A stretch of 64,000 nt of DNA from an uncultured bacterium (GTDB taxonomy: Bacteria > Edwardsbacteria > AC1 > EtOH8), in contig CALMGM010000005.1 of the NCBI GenBank assembly GCA_937863685.1, positions 186,001 to 250,000 on the forward strand. Reading direction: 5' to 3'. The notes beneath the pieces were generated by a model. It had not been told where the DNA came from. It was given only the letters and a program-made list of their open reading frames with translations, and did no database searches. Position 1 is the stretch's first letter, and every line of letters starts with the position of its first letter. Both the position numbers and the translations under genes were made by a program. Below are positions 49,801-59,700 of the stretch, in pieces.

Positions 49801-51972
49801 GCTTGACGAACGACAAGGCAAGGTGTATTGGTATTTATCGGGATCCCCGTTGGCGACATAGATTGCCTTAGTAGAATCTCCGGCAGCGTTAATGGTTTTA
49901 ATCAAATTGCCGCATTGATCATAGAAAAGTTTGGTGCTGTCATAACTGCTGCCTCCGGTACACCTTTTTATGGTCGTCACCAAACCCCGCGGCGCTTGAT
50001 GTGGATTTTCCCACATGGTGGGCAAATACGAGGAATACAACGTGCTGTCAATATTGCCATAAACATCATAGCGATAAATTATTTTGTTCGATATCACCCC
50101 AGAAGCAGTGCTGTCATACTGCTCAATCGCCCTATCAAGTATATGCTTGTTATCTTCATCGTAGACATTGCAAACAGGCGATATTTCGGACGAAGTAGTG
50201 TTGGAACTATTATCATCAGCATCAATCGATACCTCAATAGCAATTTCCCCGCTAATGGAAATGTTCCCTGCTAAGTCGTAGGCTTGAGTTTTAAAATAAT
50301 AAATACCTTCACTCACACCGGTCGTATTCCAATAATAATATCTCGTTCCCGCCACCGATGGATTAAATAGCTGGCTATCAACAACCCCTGTGCCAACTTT
50401 TATCAATCTCGTTTTATAAACGCCGTTATTACTAGAGTAGGGCATTGAAATTGTTACAATACGATTGGGTCGTATAAAAGCTGGTGCGGAAGTCTGAATG
50501 CTTAAAATATAACTATTGTGAAGGTATTTATAACAGGTATACCTGTCATCCCAGGAAACAGCAGTATCTCCTAAATTCCAGATGTATCCGGGATTACCAT
50601 AGGAATCGTAATTTAGGTACCTTGTGGTATATTTTTTATTGCCCCGAAAGCTTTCTGTTTCCCACATTCTGACATTTGGCCCGCAATATGTTGGGGCCAC
50701 GGGATAAGTGTCTGTTATGTAAGTATATTTCATACTATCAATAAGCGTCCCTGTACTTTTGCTGCCGGTATATCTGCTTTTTTTATATAATGTGCCATAG
50801 CCGGGGTATGACTTAAAAGGCGCGGGGCCGCCGCTTGTCTTGTAATCGTATACTTCTTCGTTGCCATAAGAATCAATAATTATGCATGAATATGGATTGG
50901 TCCAACAGGCCGCAGATACTCTATTATATAACGTAGTTTTTATCGCTCCTGTGGGAGAATCTTTTACTCTTAAAGTGTCAACGCTTCTGGTGTAAAGCGT
51001 ATCCGATTTTAAAGGGTTCTCTTCTTCCGGAACACTAAAATAATACATCCCATAACCGTATTGTATTTGTCCGCCGCTGGGATTATTAACTTCAATCAAC
51101 TCTCCGGAAGCCTTATATCCATACGAAGTCGAATCGCCGTTGGGATAAAGAACGGCATTTAAATAATAAAAATCGCCGCTTGCTATATAGTGGTATTTTA
51201 CTTTGTAGTCCTGATTTGAATATGCCTTGGAACTTATGCTGTCTATCAGCCAAGCCTGCGCTGAACCGTTTATATGATAACTTGAATGGACATATATTTT
51301 CATACCGCTGCTGCTAACAGCCGAATCCGGAAGAAGAACACTGTCCGCGCCGGGGTAACAATAAGAGCTGGAATAATAACTGCAATAGTTACCGTTCAAA
51401 TCAATAATTTTGCTTACCGCCGTATCTGCAAAAATAATTCGCATGCCGCTCTTGGTAAATACCGTGTCACCTCTCATCAGGGAATACTGACTGTCAAAGG
51501 TCTTATATATACCACCCCCAACCGGCTGTAATTCACATTGGTCGCCAGCAGAATTTTCGAAAACACAATTTACGCTATCTCCATATAAAAAATATCCGGT
51601 ACTGTCGAATATTCTTTTCCCAAAATGCAAACTCCAACCCAAGCCCATAGTGCCCATGGGCTTCATGCCGGTGTCATATTCCCAAACTTCCTTGCTTTTA
51701 TAATATCTTGATATGGCAACGGGCAAACCCCGGCTCATCACGGACATATCATATTCTCTTAAAAATAGTCCGCCATTAAGCGGATTTACCCCCTCGGTGC
51801 CTGAATTTTTATTAAGAGCAACTATTGTGTATCTATTCGATTTATTTGATGGCGGGATAAAAGATCCCAACAAATCACTTGTATAAGCAAATGACATAGT
51901 TGGCAAAATTGACAATAAAGCCAATAAGACAATACCTGTTCTTACAAGATTTTTTTGCTCAATTAAATGCAT
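46867..51972 (-). CDS. RHS/YD-repeat surface protein with variable C-terminal domain
   Basis: A 1701-residue exported protein. A signal peptide (about 1-29) precedes an N-terminal region beginning SLLGSFIPP-like sequence and RHS strands. A cadherin/FN3-like insert lies near 500-590. Many YD repeats follow, such as YDLMGRMLKTYIPG and YDNLGNITWSKNSKG. The RHS core signature YDFSARYYDPAIGRFYSMDP is near 1427-1447, ending SNNDPTG near 1473. The last 230 residues are unrelated to known toxins I can recall. RHS cores form a shell around a C-terminal toxin that is released by self-cleavage. The ATG at 51972 follows AGGA and a strong promoter lies upstream. Confidence 0.85.
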   Translation of the reverse strand: MHLIEQKNLVRTGIVLLALLSILPTMSFAYTSDLLGSFIPPSNKSNRYTIVALNKNSGTEGVNPLNGGLFLREYDMSVMSRGLPVAISRYYKSKEVWEYDTGMKPMGTMGLGWSLHFGKRIFDSTGYFLYGDSVNCVFENSAGDQCELQPVGGGIYKTFDSQYSLMRGDTVFTKSGMRIIFADTAVSKIIDLNGNYCSYYSSSYCYPGADSVLLPDSAVSSSGMKIYVHSSYHINGSAQAWLIDSISSKAYSNQDYKVKYHYIASGDFYYLNAVLYPNGDSTSYGYKASGELIEVNNPSGGQIQYGYGMYYFSVPEEENPLKSDTLYTRSVDTLRVKDSPTGAIKTTLYNRVSAACWTNPYSCIIIDSYGNEEVYDYKTSGGPAPFKSYPGYGTLYKKSRYTGSKSTGTLIDSMKYTYITDTYPVAPTYCGPNVRMWETESFRGNKKYTTRYLNYDSYGNPGYIWNLGDTAVSWDDRYTCYKYLHNSYILSIQTSAPAFIRPNRIVTISMPYSSNNGVYKTRLIKVGTGVVDSQLFNPSVAGTRYYYWNTTGVSEGIYYFKTQAYDLAGNISISGEIAIEVSIDADDNSSNTTSSEISPVCNVYDEDNKHILDRAIEQYDSTASGVISNKIIYRYDVYGNIDSTLYSSYLPTMWENPHQAPRGLVTTIKRCTGGSSYDSTKLFYDQCGNLIKTINAAGDSTKAIYVANGDPDKYQYTLPCRSSSYVNGDSICSFAEYDSCTGLVTKSIGANSDTTRYLYDLMGRMLKTYIPGTDSAVMIRHYYEGAYPRAVVDSVMITSAPLSYISQKSFFNGFGQVIQGQKCDTSGYAIIVNTDYDSLNRAKKVSNPIKTTTSFGTFVSTDYWSTKPKTQYTYDAISRPVRTIYQDGYRDSISYGSNTVTVYNALDRTKRIVNNSFGSPDTVIDALNNNTICSYDHWGRVTGVQDATGKTTYYYYDYLGRIRGTNCPDASSSYTYDGNAVDGLLEYDNLGNITWSKNSKGEINYLYDDLSRVTEIDSASSSYPKVKYLYDTYTGSGYSTPPDSLNNAKGRLTSLVTVGVDTTWLIYDKLGQVRKKVYSYAGMGGGRDSLMFYYNTAGTCTLMTYPDGSTAKYRFNSAGQLREVPGFISGATYNEAGQPLNIYHSSHNMTNLYTYDNRLRPSYITAKDGNLVFQMKLLYTYWQDGNIKKIQDYVNSNYTHYYDYTSPDSSYDALGRLQRCAVGSTVLTYSYDDVGNRTQEVIGGTTNSLSYTSGTNKISSAIVSGTTYTYTYDNSGNVSSKAWGGGNQDDFHYNYANMLAKAVLDGGRTVTNYYGGGGTLKIKKTDSQTGSRYYAYNGIEPLCEYDSTGVIKKKYVYAMGKCIGMIDSIGHRYLYHHDIVGSIRLVTDTTGAVVNNYYYYPFGDSLIYSGTIKNDLQYTSKSNVAGMEAYDFSARYYDPAIGRFYSMDPLFNPATSPYAYCGNNPVSNNDPTGMATKPGTRSESIGYLEDLTAQKYSNPYPQPDYLDCAWDPLLRGEIYGLAGYSGSSVSVSWATWGGSSRSYTDMVRQTDPDFYASYVENSYISYKMLEAARNDYWRTFKGLYSHQKDKDFKFNNGELEDCPEVYIELYEETYFNVIDLCYNTTEVIVGPTMGHINSENHTDVDFEVCKPLINAVIYLFFDMDHEQAHLYYKEYEKRYDNRALGNKSRSVVKEKIPWWPW

Positions 51973-52015
51973 TATTATTATCCTAATTAATATTATGAGA
52001 TGATTTATAAATGTT

Positions 52016-52044
52016 ATATTAGCCGATTTGCAATATATTGTCAA
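52016..52044 (-). promoter_or_regulatory. Sigma70-like promoter of the RHS gene
   Basis: On the minus strand TTGACA (plus 52039-52044) and TAATAT (plus 52016-52021) are 17 bases apart. The predicted start is near 52009, giving a leader of about 37 bases. The rest of the gap to 52238 shows no gene. Confidence 0.75.
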
Positions 52045-52238
52045 GCAAATATTCAACTATTTTACTATAATTTATCCTGTTTATATATTCACTTTTTTAT
52101 TGGTCAATTGTTTTCAACCAGCCAGTTGCTAGCCAAGATAGCCCCAAATAGAACTTGGCGGGTCGGTCACGAGAACACATATTCGACAACAGACCCAGGC
52201 AGATAAAGGGAAAGTCTTCCAGGAATCAATGATGAAAT

Positions 52239-52871
52239 TCAATTGCTTATAACAACATTCCCCTTACTATCCTTTTTAACCTTTATTTCCTTTTTAGGGG
52301 AAGCGGGCGCTTTTTTGGGGGAATTGATACTATCGTTGGGATTCAATTTAGCCTTTATCTTCTTTACATAGCCCTGGGTCTCTTTATATGGGGGAATATC
52401 CCGGTACTTATCGACCGCCTTGGGGCCGGCATTATAGGCGGCCAGGGCCAGCTCCACGCTTCCGTACCGGTCAATCATGGCCTTTAGATACCTGGCCCCG
52501 GCGTCGATATTCTCCTCGGGATCGAAAGCATTGTTTACTTTTAGAGCATCGGCCGTGCCGGGCATCAGTTGCATCAATCCCTGGGCTCCTTTGCAGGATA
52601 TCGCCCCGGGGTTATAGCTTGATTCCGCGTCGATTACCGCATCTATCAATTCAAAACTCAAATTATATTTAAGAGCGGCCATTTGGACCAGTTTTTTATA
52701 TTGCTCCTTGTTGTTTTTCTTATACTTTCTGATGCGTATAAAATCTGGTTGGGGAATATTGGTAAGCAGCAGACCATCGCCGGAATTCCTTAAGTACACC
52801 TGGCCATAACAATCATTGCCGGCGACAAGGATGAATATTAAAATAACTGTATGTATAAGTTCTTTAACCAT
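52239..52871 (-). CDS. Lytic transglycosylase (SLT domain)
   Basis: A 210-residue exported enzyme. The signal peptide (about 1-24) is followed by an SLT domain at about 70-175: FELIDAVIDAESSYNPGAIS with the catalytic Glu, GAQGLMQLMPGTA, ENIDAGARYLKAM and LALAAYNAGPKAVDKY. It cleaves peptidoglycan. The C-terminal tail is Lys/Pro-rich. The ATG overlaps the stop of the pseudopilin gene (TGATG), so it is made with the pilus-like proteins and may open the cell wall for their assembly. Confidence 0.92.
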   Translation of the reverse strand: MVKELIHTVILIFILVAGNDCYGQVYLRNSGDGLLLTNIPQPDFIRIRKYKKNNKEQYKKLVQMAALKYNLSFELIDAVIDAESSYNPGAISCKGAQGLMQLMPGTADALKVNNAFDPEENIDAGARYLKAMIDRYGSVELALAAYNAGPKAVDKYRDIPPYKETQGYVKKIKAKLNPNDSINSPKKAPASPKKEIKVKKDSKGNVVISN

Positions 52872-53449
52872 CAATACCCCATGTTTATGGTATCAGCGAC
52901 AGGTTTTGGCAGTCTAACCGTGCTTTTAAGCTTGATGTTCTGCCCCTTGGTTGAGGTTTGAAACGAGATCTCGACAGTTGATGCCCTTTTTATTTCCTGG
53001 CCCTCCAATATTCCATTGCGGTCGAAATCCAATTCCTCGAACCATTCTTCCTTGGGATACAAATATAACGAATCATTGGACGGCAGATACAGCATCCTAA
53101 AGGTCGGGACTTTTATATCTTTTGCCAGTAATAACTTATCTCCATAATATATTATGCTGTCCCTCTGATCCCAATTGATTTTGACCGGCATACCGCTTTT
53201 ATCGACTATGGTGATGCCGGTGGTATCGCCGCTTATCCAGCCGGAAGAATTTGATATGCTGCCAGCCAAATAATTCAAAGCATTGTTCGATTCATCCAGC
53301 AGCTGCTGGCGGAATTCCCTTTTTTGCAGGGCTTTTGATACCTGGATGAAAAGCCCGAAGACTATGGCCATGACGATGGAAAAAAGGACCAGGGCCTGCA
53401 TCAGTTCGATCAGGGAGTAGCCAAAATTGTTATCGAGCTGCTTTTTCAT
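52871..53449 (-). CDS. Pseudopilin (PulJ/PilW-like)
   Basis: A 192-residue protein with a type IV prepilin leader, NNFGYSLIELMQALVLFSIV: cleavage after Gly, Glu at +5, then a hydrophobic helix. The globular part is unfamiliar and contains KINWDQRDSIIYYGDKLLL. The start overlaps the stop of the next pseudopilin gene by four bases. It is a minor pilin of a type IV pilus or type II secretion-like machine; the motor genes are not in this window. Confidence 0.85.
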   Translation of the reverse strand: MKKQLDNNFGYSLIELMQALVLFSIVMAIVFGLFIQVSKALQKREFRQQLLDESNNALNYLAGSISNSSGWISGDTTGITIVDKSGMPVKINWDQRDSIIYYGDKLLLAKDIKVPTFRMLYLPSNDSLYLYPKEEWFEELDFDRNGILEGQEIKRASTVEISFQTSTKGQNIKLKSTVRLPKPVADTINMGY

Positions 53450-53814
53450 GGGCTTTTAAGGGCCGTCAAACTGCTGTATATCTCTTTTGCCGGGGGAAGA
53501 TATATCCTTACCTGCACCTCCAGGGGATCGGTGCCCAGGGCCGGCTCATCGCCCTCCTGACCGTCGATCACATCGGTTACAATCAGCCACTTCTTGCCGT
53601 CGGCGGATACCTCTACGGAATCATCGGCCACCATTCCCGGCTGCAGGGCCTTTTCCATGACTTCCCTGGCCAATTGCAGGGCCATCTTTCTATCCACTAT
53701 GTTCTGGTCCTTTTTAAATTGCCCGGTGACAATGCCGATCAACGGTATTATCAAAATGGCTATTATGGTTATCGCCACCAGAACCTCAATCAGTGTAAAG
53801 CCTTTGTTTTTCAT
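53446..53814 (-). CDS. Pseudopilin (PilV/GspI-like)
   Basis: A 122-residue protein starting MKNKGFTLIEVLVAITIIAI, a textbook prepilin leader with Gly|Phe cleavage and Glu at +5. The short globular domain has DRKMALQLAREVMEKALQPG, as in GspI/PilV. It is translationally coupled to the next gene and lies one base after the PilX-like gene. The role is a minor pilin. Confidence 0.88.
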   Translation of the reverse strand: MKNKGFTLIEVLVAITIIAILIIPLIGIVTGQFKKDQNIVDRKMALQLAREVMEKALQPGMVADDSVEVSADGKKWLIVTDVIDGQEGDEPALGTDPLEVQVRIYLPPAKEIYSSLTALKSP

Positions 53815-53815
53815 A

Positions 53816-55138
53816 TTATTTTACAATCTTCATCCAGCCGGGCTTGGGGTTTGTTTCAAACGATATCGGCAACAGGAGATCGGCAGTCATATCCGGCCGT
53901 TTGATGTTTCCGTAAATATAATTGTTGTTGAGGCTGTCCATATTGGGATTATATAACTTCGCCCCGATGGCTATCCCATAAACGCTTCCCTGCAGGCAGA
54001 AACGGTTTCCGCTGTAGGCCAGGCCCCGGACGACGGCATGATCCATTATAAAAAGCCCCCCCTCTATCCCGGGGCTGCCGGTAAGTATCACACAGCCGGA
54101 GGCCGAGGCGGTGTTGCCTATGTAAACCTTGCCGCTGGGATTGCCCGCTGAATAGACCAGGGAATTTCCCAACACCTTGGCCTGATCGGAAATGATGATA
54201 TCGCACTGCGAAAATACCTTGCCTTCAACCTTGGCATTATCGGCAATGATTATCTCCCGCAGGGAGAAGATCTCCGCCCCGGTAACCTTGGCTTCGTCCA
54301 GTATGGATACTTTACCCATGGCGGCAATAGTGCAGCCATCTAATCTGGCCCAGCCGGATACCTGGATATCCCCGGTGCTTAAAAATATCTTGGGGCCGGA
54401 TATTTTTAGCGGCGATTCTTCACTACGGCCGGTGAAGACTATATTATCGTTCACATATATACTGCCTTGGGCGGGAATATCACTATCCTGGTCGAATACC
54501 TGGGCCGAAAACAACTCTTGGTCTGCCTTGTGGGGGTTTTGCAGCATTTCCGTAAAATACAAAATGCCCTGTTCAAACGAACTTGCATTAATGGCCGGAA
54601 ACTCTTTCCCATTGCTAAACCTTCCTTGCCATACCCCGCCCTGATTAATTGGCAACGAATGCGATCGAATATCTCCGACAATCGTTGCGCCTGAGCCAAT
54701 TATCACATTTCTCGGATCCCATATTATTAGTGCTTCCGGGAATAATGAATCCGGTTCCAAACCGATATAGGCCGAAATAATGGACGTGGCTTTATTGTTG
54801 GTTCCCCGGCAGGTTGCTTTTAAAAATCCGTATTCGAAAGCGGTGGAGAATTTACATTTTCCGCCTTTGGTAAAAAGTTCCTCCTCCCAGGTTTGCGGTT
54901 CTGCCAGGTTCAGCTTTTTATCATCCTTACCGGATAAATACCATTGCAGTTTGGCCAGGCCTGACTCGGCAATATAACGGGCCTGCATCTTTTGCTGTTC
55001 TAAGTAGGCCATTTTATTCCTGGTGTATAAAATGGTCAGCCAGGCGGCAATAAAGCCGAAAATAATAAACCCCAGGAGTATGGCGCTAAGCAAGGCAATG
55101 CCGCGTTGGTTCCTGGGATTTATTGATATTAGTTTCAT
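53816..55138 (-). CDS. PilX-like protein with bactofilin-like beta-helix
   Basis: A 440-residue protein. The N-terminus (RGIALLSAILLGFIIFGFIA, then QKMQARYIAESGLAKLQW) matches PilX/GspK-type minor pilins. The second half (about 210-400) is a run of short strands like a polymer-forming beta-helix, for example DEAKVTGAEIFSLREIIIAD and NAKVEGKVFSQCDIIISD. No Shine-Dalgarno is visible; the promoter -10 box ends only seven bases before the ATG, so the message may be leaderless. It heads the pilin-transglycosylase operon. Confidence 0.75.
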   Translation of the reverse strand: MKLISINPRNQRGIALLSAILLGFIIFGFIAAWLTILYTRNKMAYLEQQKMQARYIAESGLAKLQWYLSGKDDKKLNLAEPQTWEEELFTKGGKCKFSTAFEYGFLKATCRGTNNKATSIISAYIGLEPDSLFPEALIIWDPRNVIIGSGATIVGDIRSHSLPINQGGVWQGRFSNGKEFPAINASSFEQGILYFTEMLQNPHKADQELFSAQVFDQDSDIPAQGSIYVNDNIVFTGRSEESPLKISGPKIFLSTGDIQVSGWARLDGCTIAAMGKVSILDEAKVTGAEIFSLREIIIADNAKVEGKVFSQCDIIISDQAKVLGNSLVYSAGNPSGKVYIGNTASASGCVILTGSPGIEGGLFIMDHAVVRGLAYSGNRFCLQGSVYGIAIGAKLYNPNMDSLNNNYIYGNIKRPDMTADLLLPISFETNPKPGWMKIVK

Positions 55139-55144
55139 AGGAAT

Positions 55145-55173
55145 ATTTTACATAACTGTCATATCTTTGTCAA
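55145..55173 (-). promoter_or_regulatory. Sigma70-like promoter of the pilin operon
   Basis: On the minus strand TTGACA (plus 55168-55173) and TAAAAT (plus 55145-55150) are 17 bases apart. The -10 box is so close to the ATG at 55138 that transcription would begin at or near the start codon. Confidence 0.75.
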
Positions 55174-55249
55174 TTGTTTTAATTGAGATTATATAAGCCG
55201 GGTGCATTACTTGGAATGCAAATTGATAACAGTAATTACCTTGGTTCAT

Positions 55250-55485
55250 CTATTCTTGCTTTGGTAGAGAAGCATTGTATAACTTTACCGCCTTGGGCAA
55301 ATGTGGCTCAGCTATTGCTTGTAAAACTGCGCCGAGAGCAATAGAAACTGCGGCTTCGATATAATATTGTTTTTTCTTGTCCGAATCAATTTGAGCGGTT
55401 AGCACATAACCAATACAGAAGCCACCCACACCGGCGACTATGTTTGAAGTAACGCTGTAATTGCATATCCAAAATCTTTCTTTTT
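55250..55485 (-). pseudogene. Broken second copy of the neighbouring small exported protein
   Basis: After the stop of the 148-residue gene, the frame reads KDFGYAITALLQT and then stops. In the adjacent frame, protein-like sequence continues: VAGVGGFCIGYVLTAQ, YYIEAAVSIALGAV and HLPKAVKLYN, ending with a stop at 55250. The pieces resemble a family with GYxxTGxGGFxIGY and an AVxxYN ending. The neighbour's own end (CLHKAVGHYNQEI) looks like the same motif. A frameshift and loss of the start explain the pattern. It could also be a sequencing error joining two parts. Confidence 0.5.
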
Positions 55486-55932
55486 TTATCTACGTGAATC
55501 TTTGCCCAATTTAACAATCTCTTGATTATAATGCCCAACTGCTTTATGCAAACACTGTTGGGATTTTAAATGAAGCGCAACCAATACAATGCCAATAGCA
55601 CTGCCGCTTAATGAAAAGCAAAGCATTTCATTCTTTCGTCCTTTATCTGCTTCATAAATAGCTAAAACTACCGAACCAGTCCAAAGAAGGGTTAAACCTT
55701 CGGACCAAGCTGATAATTTAGAATATTTATCCATTTCGTTCCTTGGAATTTCAAACCCGCCGATAGTTGTTTTTAAATTTTTACCTAGAAATCCTATTTT
55801 CTGTGTTTTGCCCGCTTGTACATATTCATACCCCAAAAGGGTGGGTTTTAACCAGATAACATCTGGGGCCTGTGCACAACAGATGTTTATATAAATTATG
55901 AACAGGACTATAGATGAAATTATTTTATTCAT
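55486..55932 (-). CDS. Small exported membrane protein of unknown function
   Basis: A 148-residue protein with a signal peptide (about 1-20), a beta-rich segment (LLGYEYVQAGKTQKIGFLGK) and two hydrophobic helices near 75-120. The C-terminus, CLHKAVGHYNQEIVKLGKD, matches the AVxxYN end of a small family seen in bacteria of the Bacteroidetes type. The function is unknown. AAGGAA precedes the ATG. A decayed copy lies directly downstream. Confidence 0.55.
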   Translation of the reverse strand: MNKIISSIVLFIIYINICCAQAPDVIWLKPTLLGYEYVQAGKTQKIGFLGKNLKTTIGGFEIPRNEMDKYSKLSAWSEGLTLLWTGSVVLAIYEADKGRKNEMLCFSLSGSAIGIVLVALHLKSQQCLHKAVGHYNQEIVKLGKDSRR

Positions 55933-55946
55933 GTTAGTTCCTTTCC

Positions 55947-56702
55947 TTAGAAGTTATTACCGCCTGTGATGGATATATTAGCAATTTTAATTTTATTGTT
56001 TTTTAAACCGACAAAAGGACCGAAAGACAAACAAAAATAATTATTATAACTAACCCTTAAATGACATTTAAACAGATCAGAAAATATTTCACTGGAAGTA
56101 TACCGTAAATATTGCAATGCGATAAATGCCATCATATCTTTATTTTTATAAATGATTGGACTATTAAGCTTGCCCCCAAAAACCACCCCGCTTGACAATT
56201 TCGTGAATTTCTCATTAATATCATTAATTTTGTCTTTACTATCCAATACCTCTCTTCCGTAGTTCACACCAATTTTTGGGCATATAAACATATCGTACCC
56301 AACATAAAATCTCCCTTCGGCAAAAATATGCAACTCCCCATATTCGGCAGTTTGTTTTATGGTATCATTGTCAATCTGAGTTATTGGGCCACCCACTACA
56401 AATCCTGGATATAGTGCTAAATATTTATGTTGATAACCAACATCAACATCAACTCTGCCGGACAAACGATTCGCTTTATCAATTTTTAGTTCATTAGTAC
56501 CAATATCTGGTAATAAACTTCGGTAATAGCCGATTCCTATTTCAATTTGTCCACTAATACCAGGGTACTTCCCAAAATATTTATCTACAGGATCTCCACT
56601 CGTTGTCTGTGCAAAAAGTGCTTGTTGTGGATCGTTATTGATAAACAAGATATAAATGACGATTGCATATATTATTTTTGCCCATATTTTTTTATGAAAC
56701 AT
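55947..56702 (-). CDS. Exported protein with outer-membrane beta-barrel features
   Basis: A protein of about 251 residues. The signal peptide region (MFHKKIWAKIIYAIVIYILF to LFAQ) is followed by alternating polar and hydrophobic strands: GQIEIGIGYYRSLLPD, RVDVDVGYQHKYLALYPGF, GELHIFAEGRFYVGYD and a C-terminal strand KIKIANISITGGNNF. This is typical of eight- to ten-strand outer-membrane barrels. The ATG at 56702 overlaps the ribosome site with the end of the giant RHS gene (two bases after its stop), so it is co-translated with it. It could help expose or tolerate that protein; this is inference. Confidence 0.6.
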   Translation of the reverse strand: MFHKKIWAKIIYAIVIYILFINNDPQQALFAQTTSGDPVDKYFGKYPGISGQIEIGIGYYRSLLPDIGTNELKIDKANRLSGRVDVDVGYQHKYLALYPGFVVGGPITQIDNDTIKQTAEYGELHIFAEGRFYVGYDMFICPKIGVNYGREVLDSKDKINDINEKFTKLSSGVVFGGKLNSPIIYKNKDMMAFIALQYLRYTSSEIFSDLFKCHLRVSYNNYFCLSFGPFVGLKNNKIKIANISITGGNNF

Positions 56703-56704
56703 TT

Positions 56705-59700
56705 TTACCACCCCCAAGTCGATGCCCAATTAATAAAATCTTCCGTCCAACTTAAATATTTTCGGTAAAAAGCTGTAGAAGAAATCATCCTTGTTGCTTG
56801 GATACCTATATAGTCAGCTACCAAATCAGAAGTTTCCCATTTATTTACATAGTACTCTGCACATCCTTCAAATAACAAAAATCCACTAATTAACGCATAA
56901 TCAGAAGCTTTTTGTGGCGAACAACCATAGGATTTATAGAACAAATAATTAACTGAACCAAGGCCCATATGATAAATCAGATTAGCCCAACCTTGCCAAG
57001 CCCAAGCCCAGTTATCAGGATTAAAATTTGATAATTTATTATTTATACCCATCCTTCTAAAGGGATCATAATATGCTCGTTGAATATCTGGACATCCATA
57101 AGTGCCAGCACCAAGCATAACATAATATGCGTTAGCTAATAATGGGTCTATACCTGCCAAAAGATCCCTTTCTTTATCTTCCTTATATGTTGCATACCTT
57201 CCTTGCATACTAGGATCACCAGTATTGGCACCATAAACTGGTTGACCATAATATGGATCATTGATGTATATTTGATTAGTCGAACTGCCATACGAAATGT
57301 TTATTTTTATTTGTTCATTCCCATTTATTGTACTTGCTATCCACCCAATTACTGCTGGGCCCCATATTGGCCAAGTTGCTTTAAGAAAAGCAAACACTTC
57401 AAGAAAAAACATTCCTTGTATATCCACATAATTTTGCGGACTATTCATACAATACGCATATGGATTTAAACTGTGTGGATTACCCAGTTGTGATAATTTT
57501 ATAATCGGATCGCAGCTTACAAACCTGCCTATAACCGGGTCATAATACCTGGCCCCGTAGTAGTAAAGACCGGTATTGGCCTCCAGCGGCTTGCCGTTAA
57601 ACTTGTATTTATTCCCGCTGGCGCTGTAGTCAAAGTCCTGGCCAAAGGCCTTATAATCCTGCTGCCACATCACCTGGCCCCAGGCGTTGGTCATGGCCCT
57701 GGGACTGCCCAAATGGTCGTTATGGTAATAGGCCAGGTCATATCCGCTGTTGGCCGTGGTATAAAAGTGGTCAAATAAGAAGGTAGCTCCACAGTTGGAA
57801 TGGATATGAAATCCTTTTACGTATCCTTCCTTTAACAATGCCAGATTTGTGTATTTATACAGATCTATCCATAGTTCATTCCATTGATTGGCTATCAGAT
57901 CCTTGCCTACCTTAAAATACACATCACCATCGGTGTAATTCTGCATGTCCCGCCAGCCCACAGGTGCCGTTCCATCAGCTCCGTAGTCCGATATATGGAA
58001 CGTCAGCCACTGGGCCCCGGTGGAGGGCTTTACCCATACGTGTACATACCGGTAATCCTGGGCCTTCCATAATTTATTGGGATCACTCAGCTGGAAGTTA
58101 CCAAATGTGGTGCCCGGGGTTACCATTACCTTTATCGAAGCTAAACCTTCTTTTTTATCCGCCGTTTCGGTTACAAAATTGCAATCCACCGAAGAATCGC
58201 TGCCGTAGGCGTCGGCGCAGTAAGTTTGATTGTCCAATGAGTTATTCAAGGGCGTTACAGGATCGGGCGTGGTGCCTACAATATTACTGCGGGCCAGCAT
58301 CTGACCGTTGAGGTAATAATATTTGGTCTTCAAATAGCCGTTGCCATCTATTTCGCACAGCACATGGCCGGACTCGTCGTAAAGGTAATATTCGGTGGAC
58401 ACAGTTTTGATGTAATTGCCTGGCATATATAACACATAATCCTCGGCCCCGTAAACTATGCCACCCACTATGGAATTCATGCCGCCCGGCGCCACGTCGC
58501 AGGCGATGGAAGTTCCGGTGGTAATCGTTCCCGGCATGGTGGTCATTATCACGAACCGGATATCCTGGGGCGAGCCCAAAAGCTCCAGCGGGATCTGGAT
58601 CTTTATCTTGCCGTTGGACGAAGGTACGTAATTTACCTTCATCTTCTTGCCGCCGACCGTGGGCTTCTCCAACTGGTTCAGGTTCTGCTGGTATATGCCG
58701 TAATTGTCTTCGTTATAAACGTAAACACAATATTCCCAGGCATTGGCAGCCTCGATCCCGGTGTAGCTGTTGTCCGGGAAGAACATGTTGCCGGAGCCCA
58801 ATATATGATCGGTATCAATGGCTATATACAGGTTCTCATATTCGCCCTGATTAGTACCGTAGAGATATTTATGGTCTATCTCGAAGAAGATGTAGTTGTT
58901 GTTGCTGTGCACCTTTATCTTGCCCAGGTCCCGGGCGTCATCATGGCCGTCGCCGGTAGGCGCGGCAGAGACCAGGTCATTATAAGGATCGTCAATTACG
59001 GCTACGGCATCTATCACCTGCCCGCTGGTTATGTTGGTGGTCACCTTTTTGACCCTTAAGCCCACGCTGTTATAGGTATAATCAACGGTGTTATTGGGAT
59101 AAGAAACCTGGCTCAGCCGGTTATCGGTATTAAAAGTATAATTAGTGGTATATAGGCCGTTATTGCTGGTAATCGTATTGCCATTGGCATCATATGTAAA
59201 CGAGCGGATACCGTCGGTCTGCAGTTGATTCTTGCCTGGGAGATAGGAATATACCTGCCCATTCAGCGAGGTTCGGTTGCCGACTGCCCCCAAAATTCCG
59301 TCGTATCCGTAATTGTTCACATAATATGTCTGTAATAAAATATCTGTATATTCATTCAACACAAAGTTCCTACAGGCTTCCTTTTTTAGGCGATATAAAT
59401 CATCATATTCTAATGTCCAGTATAATGTATTGGTATTGTTATTGACATTGGTCACATTACCGACATTGTCATACGAATATGTCATATTCAGAACCGATAA
59501 GGGATCGGCGCTGGTGCCGTACTTTAATTGCTCCAGCCACAAACGGTTGTCATTGTAAACATACCCCGCTGCCAATCCGTTACCATAGTTAAACCCTGTC
59601 ATTTGTCCATTATTGTTGTAGTTCAAATTGGCGGCATAGGTGCCTACATTGGTTATTTGGCCGTGCTCATCATACCTATAAGGCACCTTTTCACCATCAG

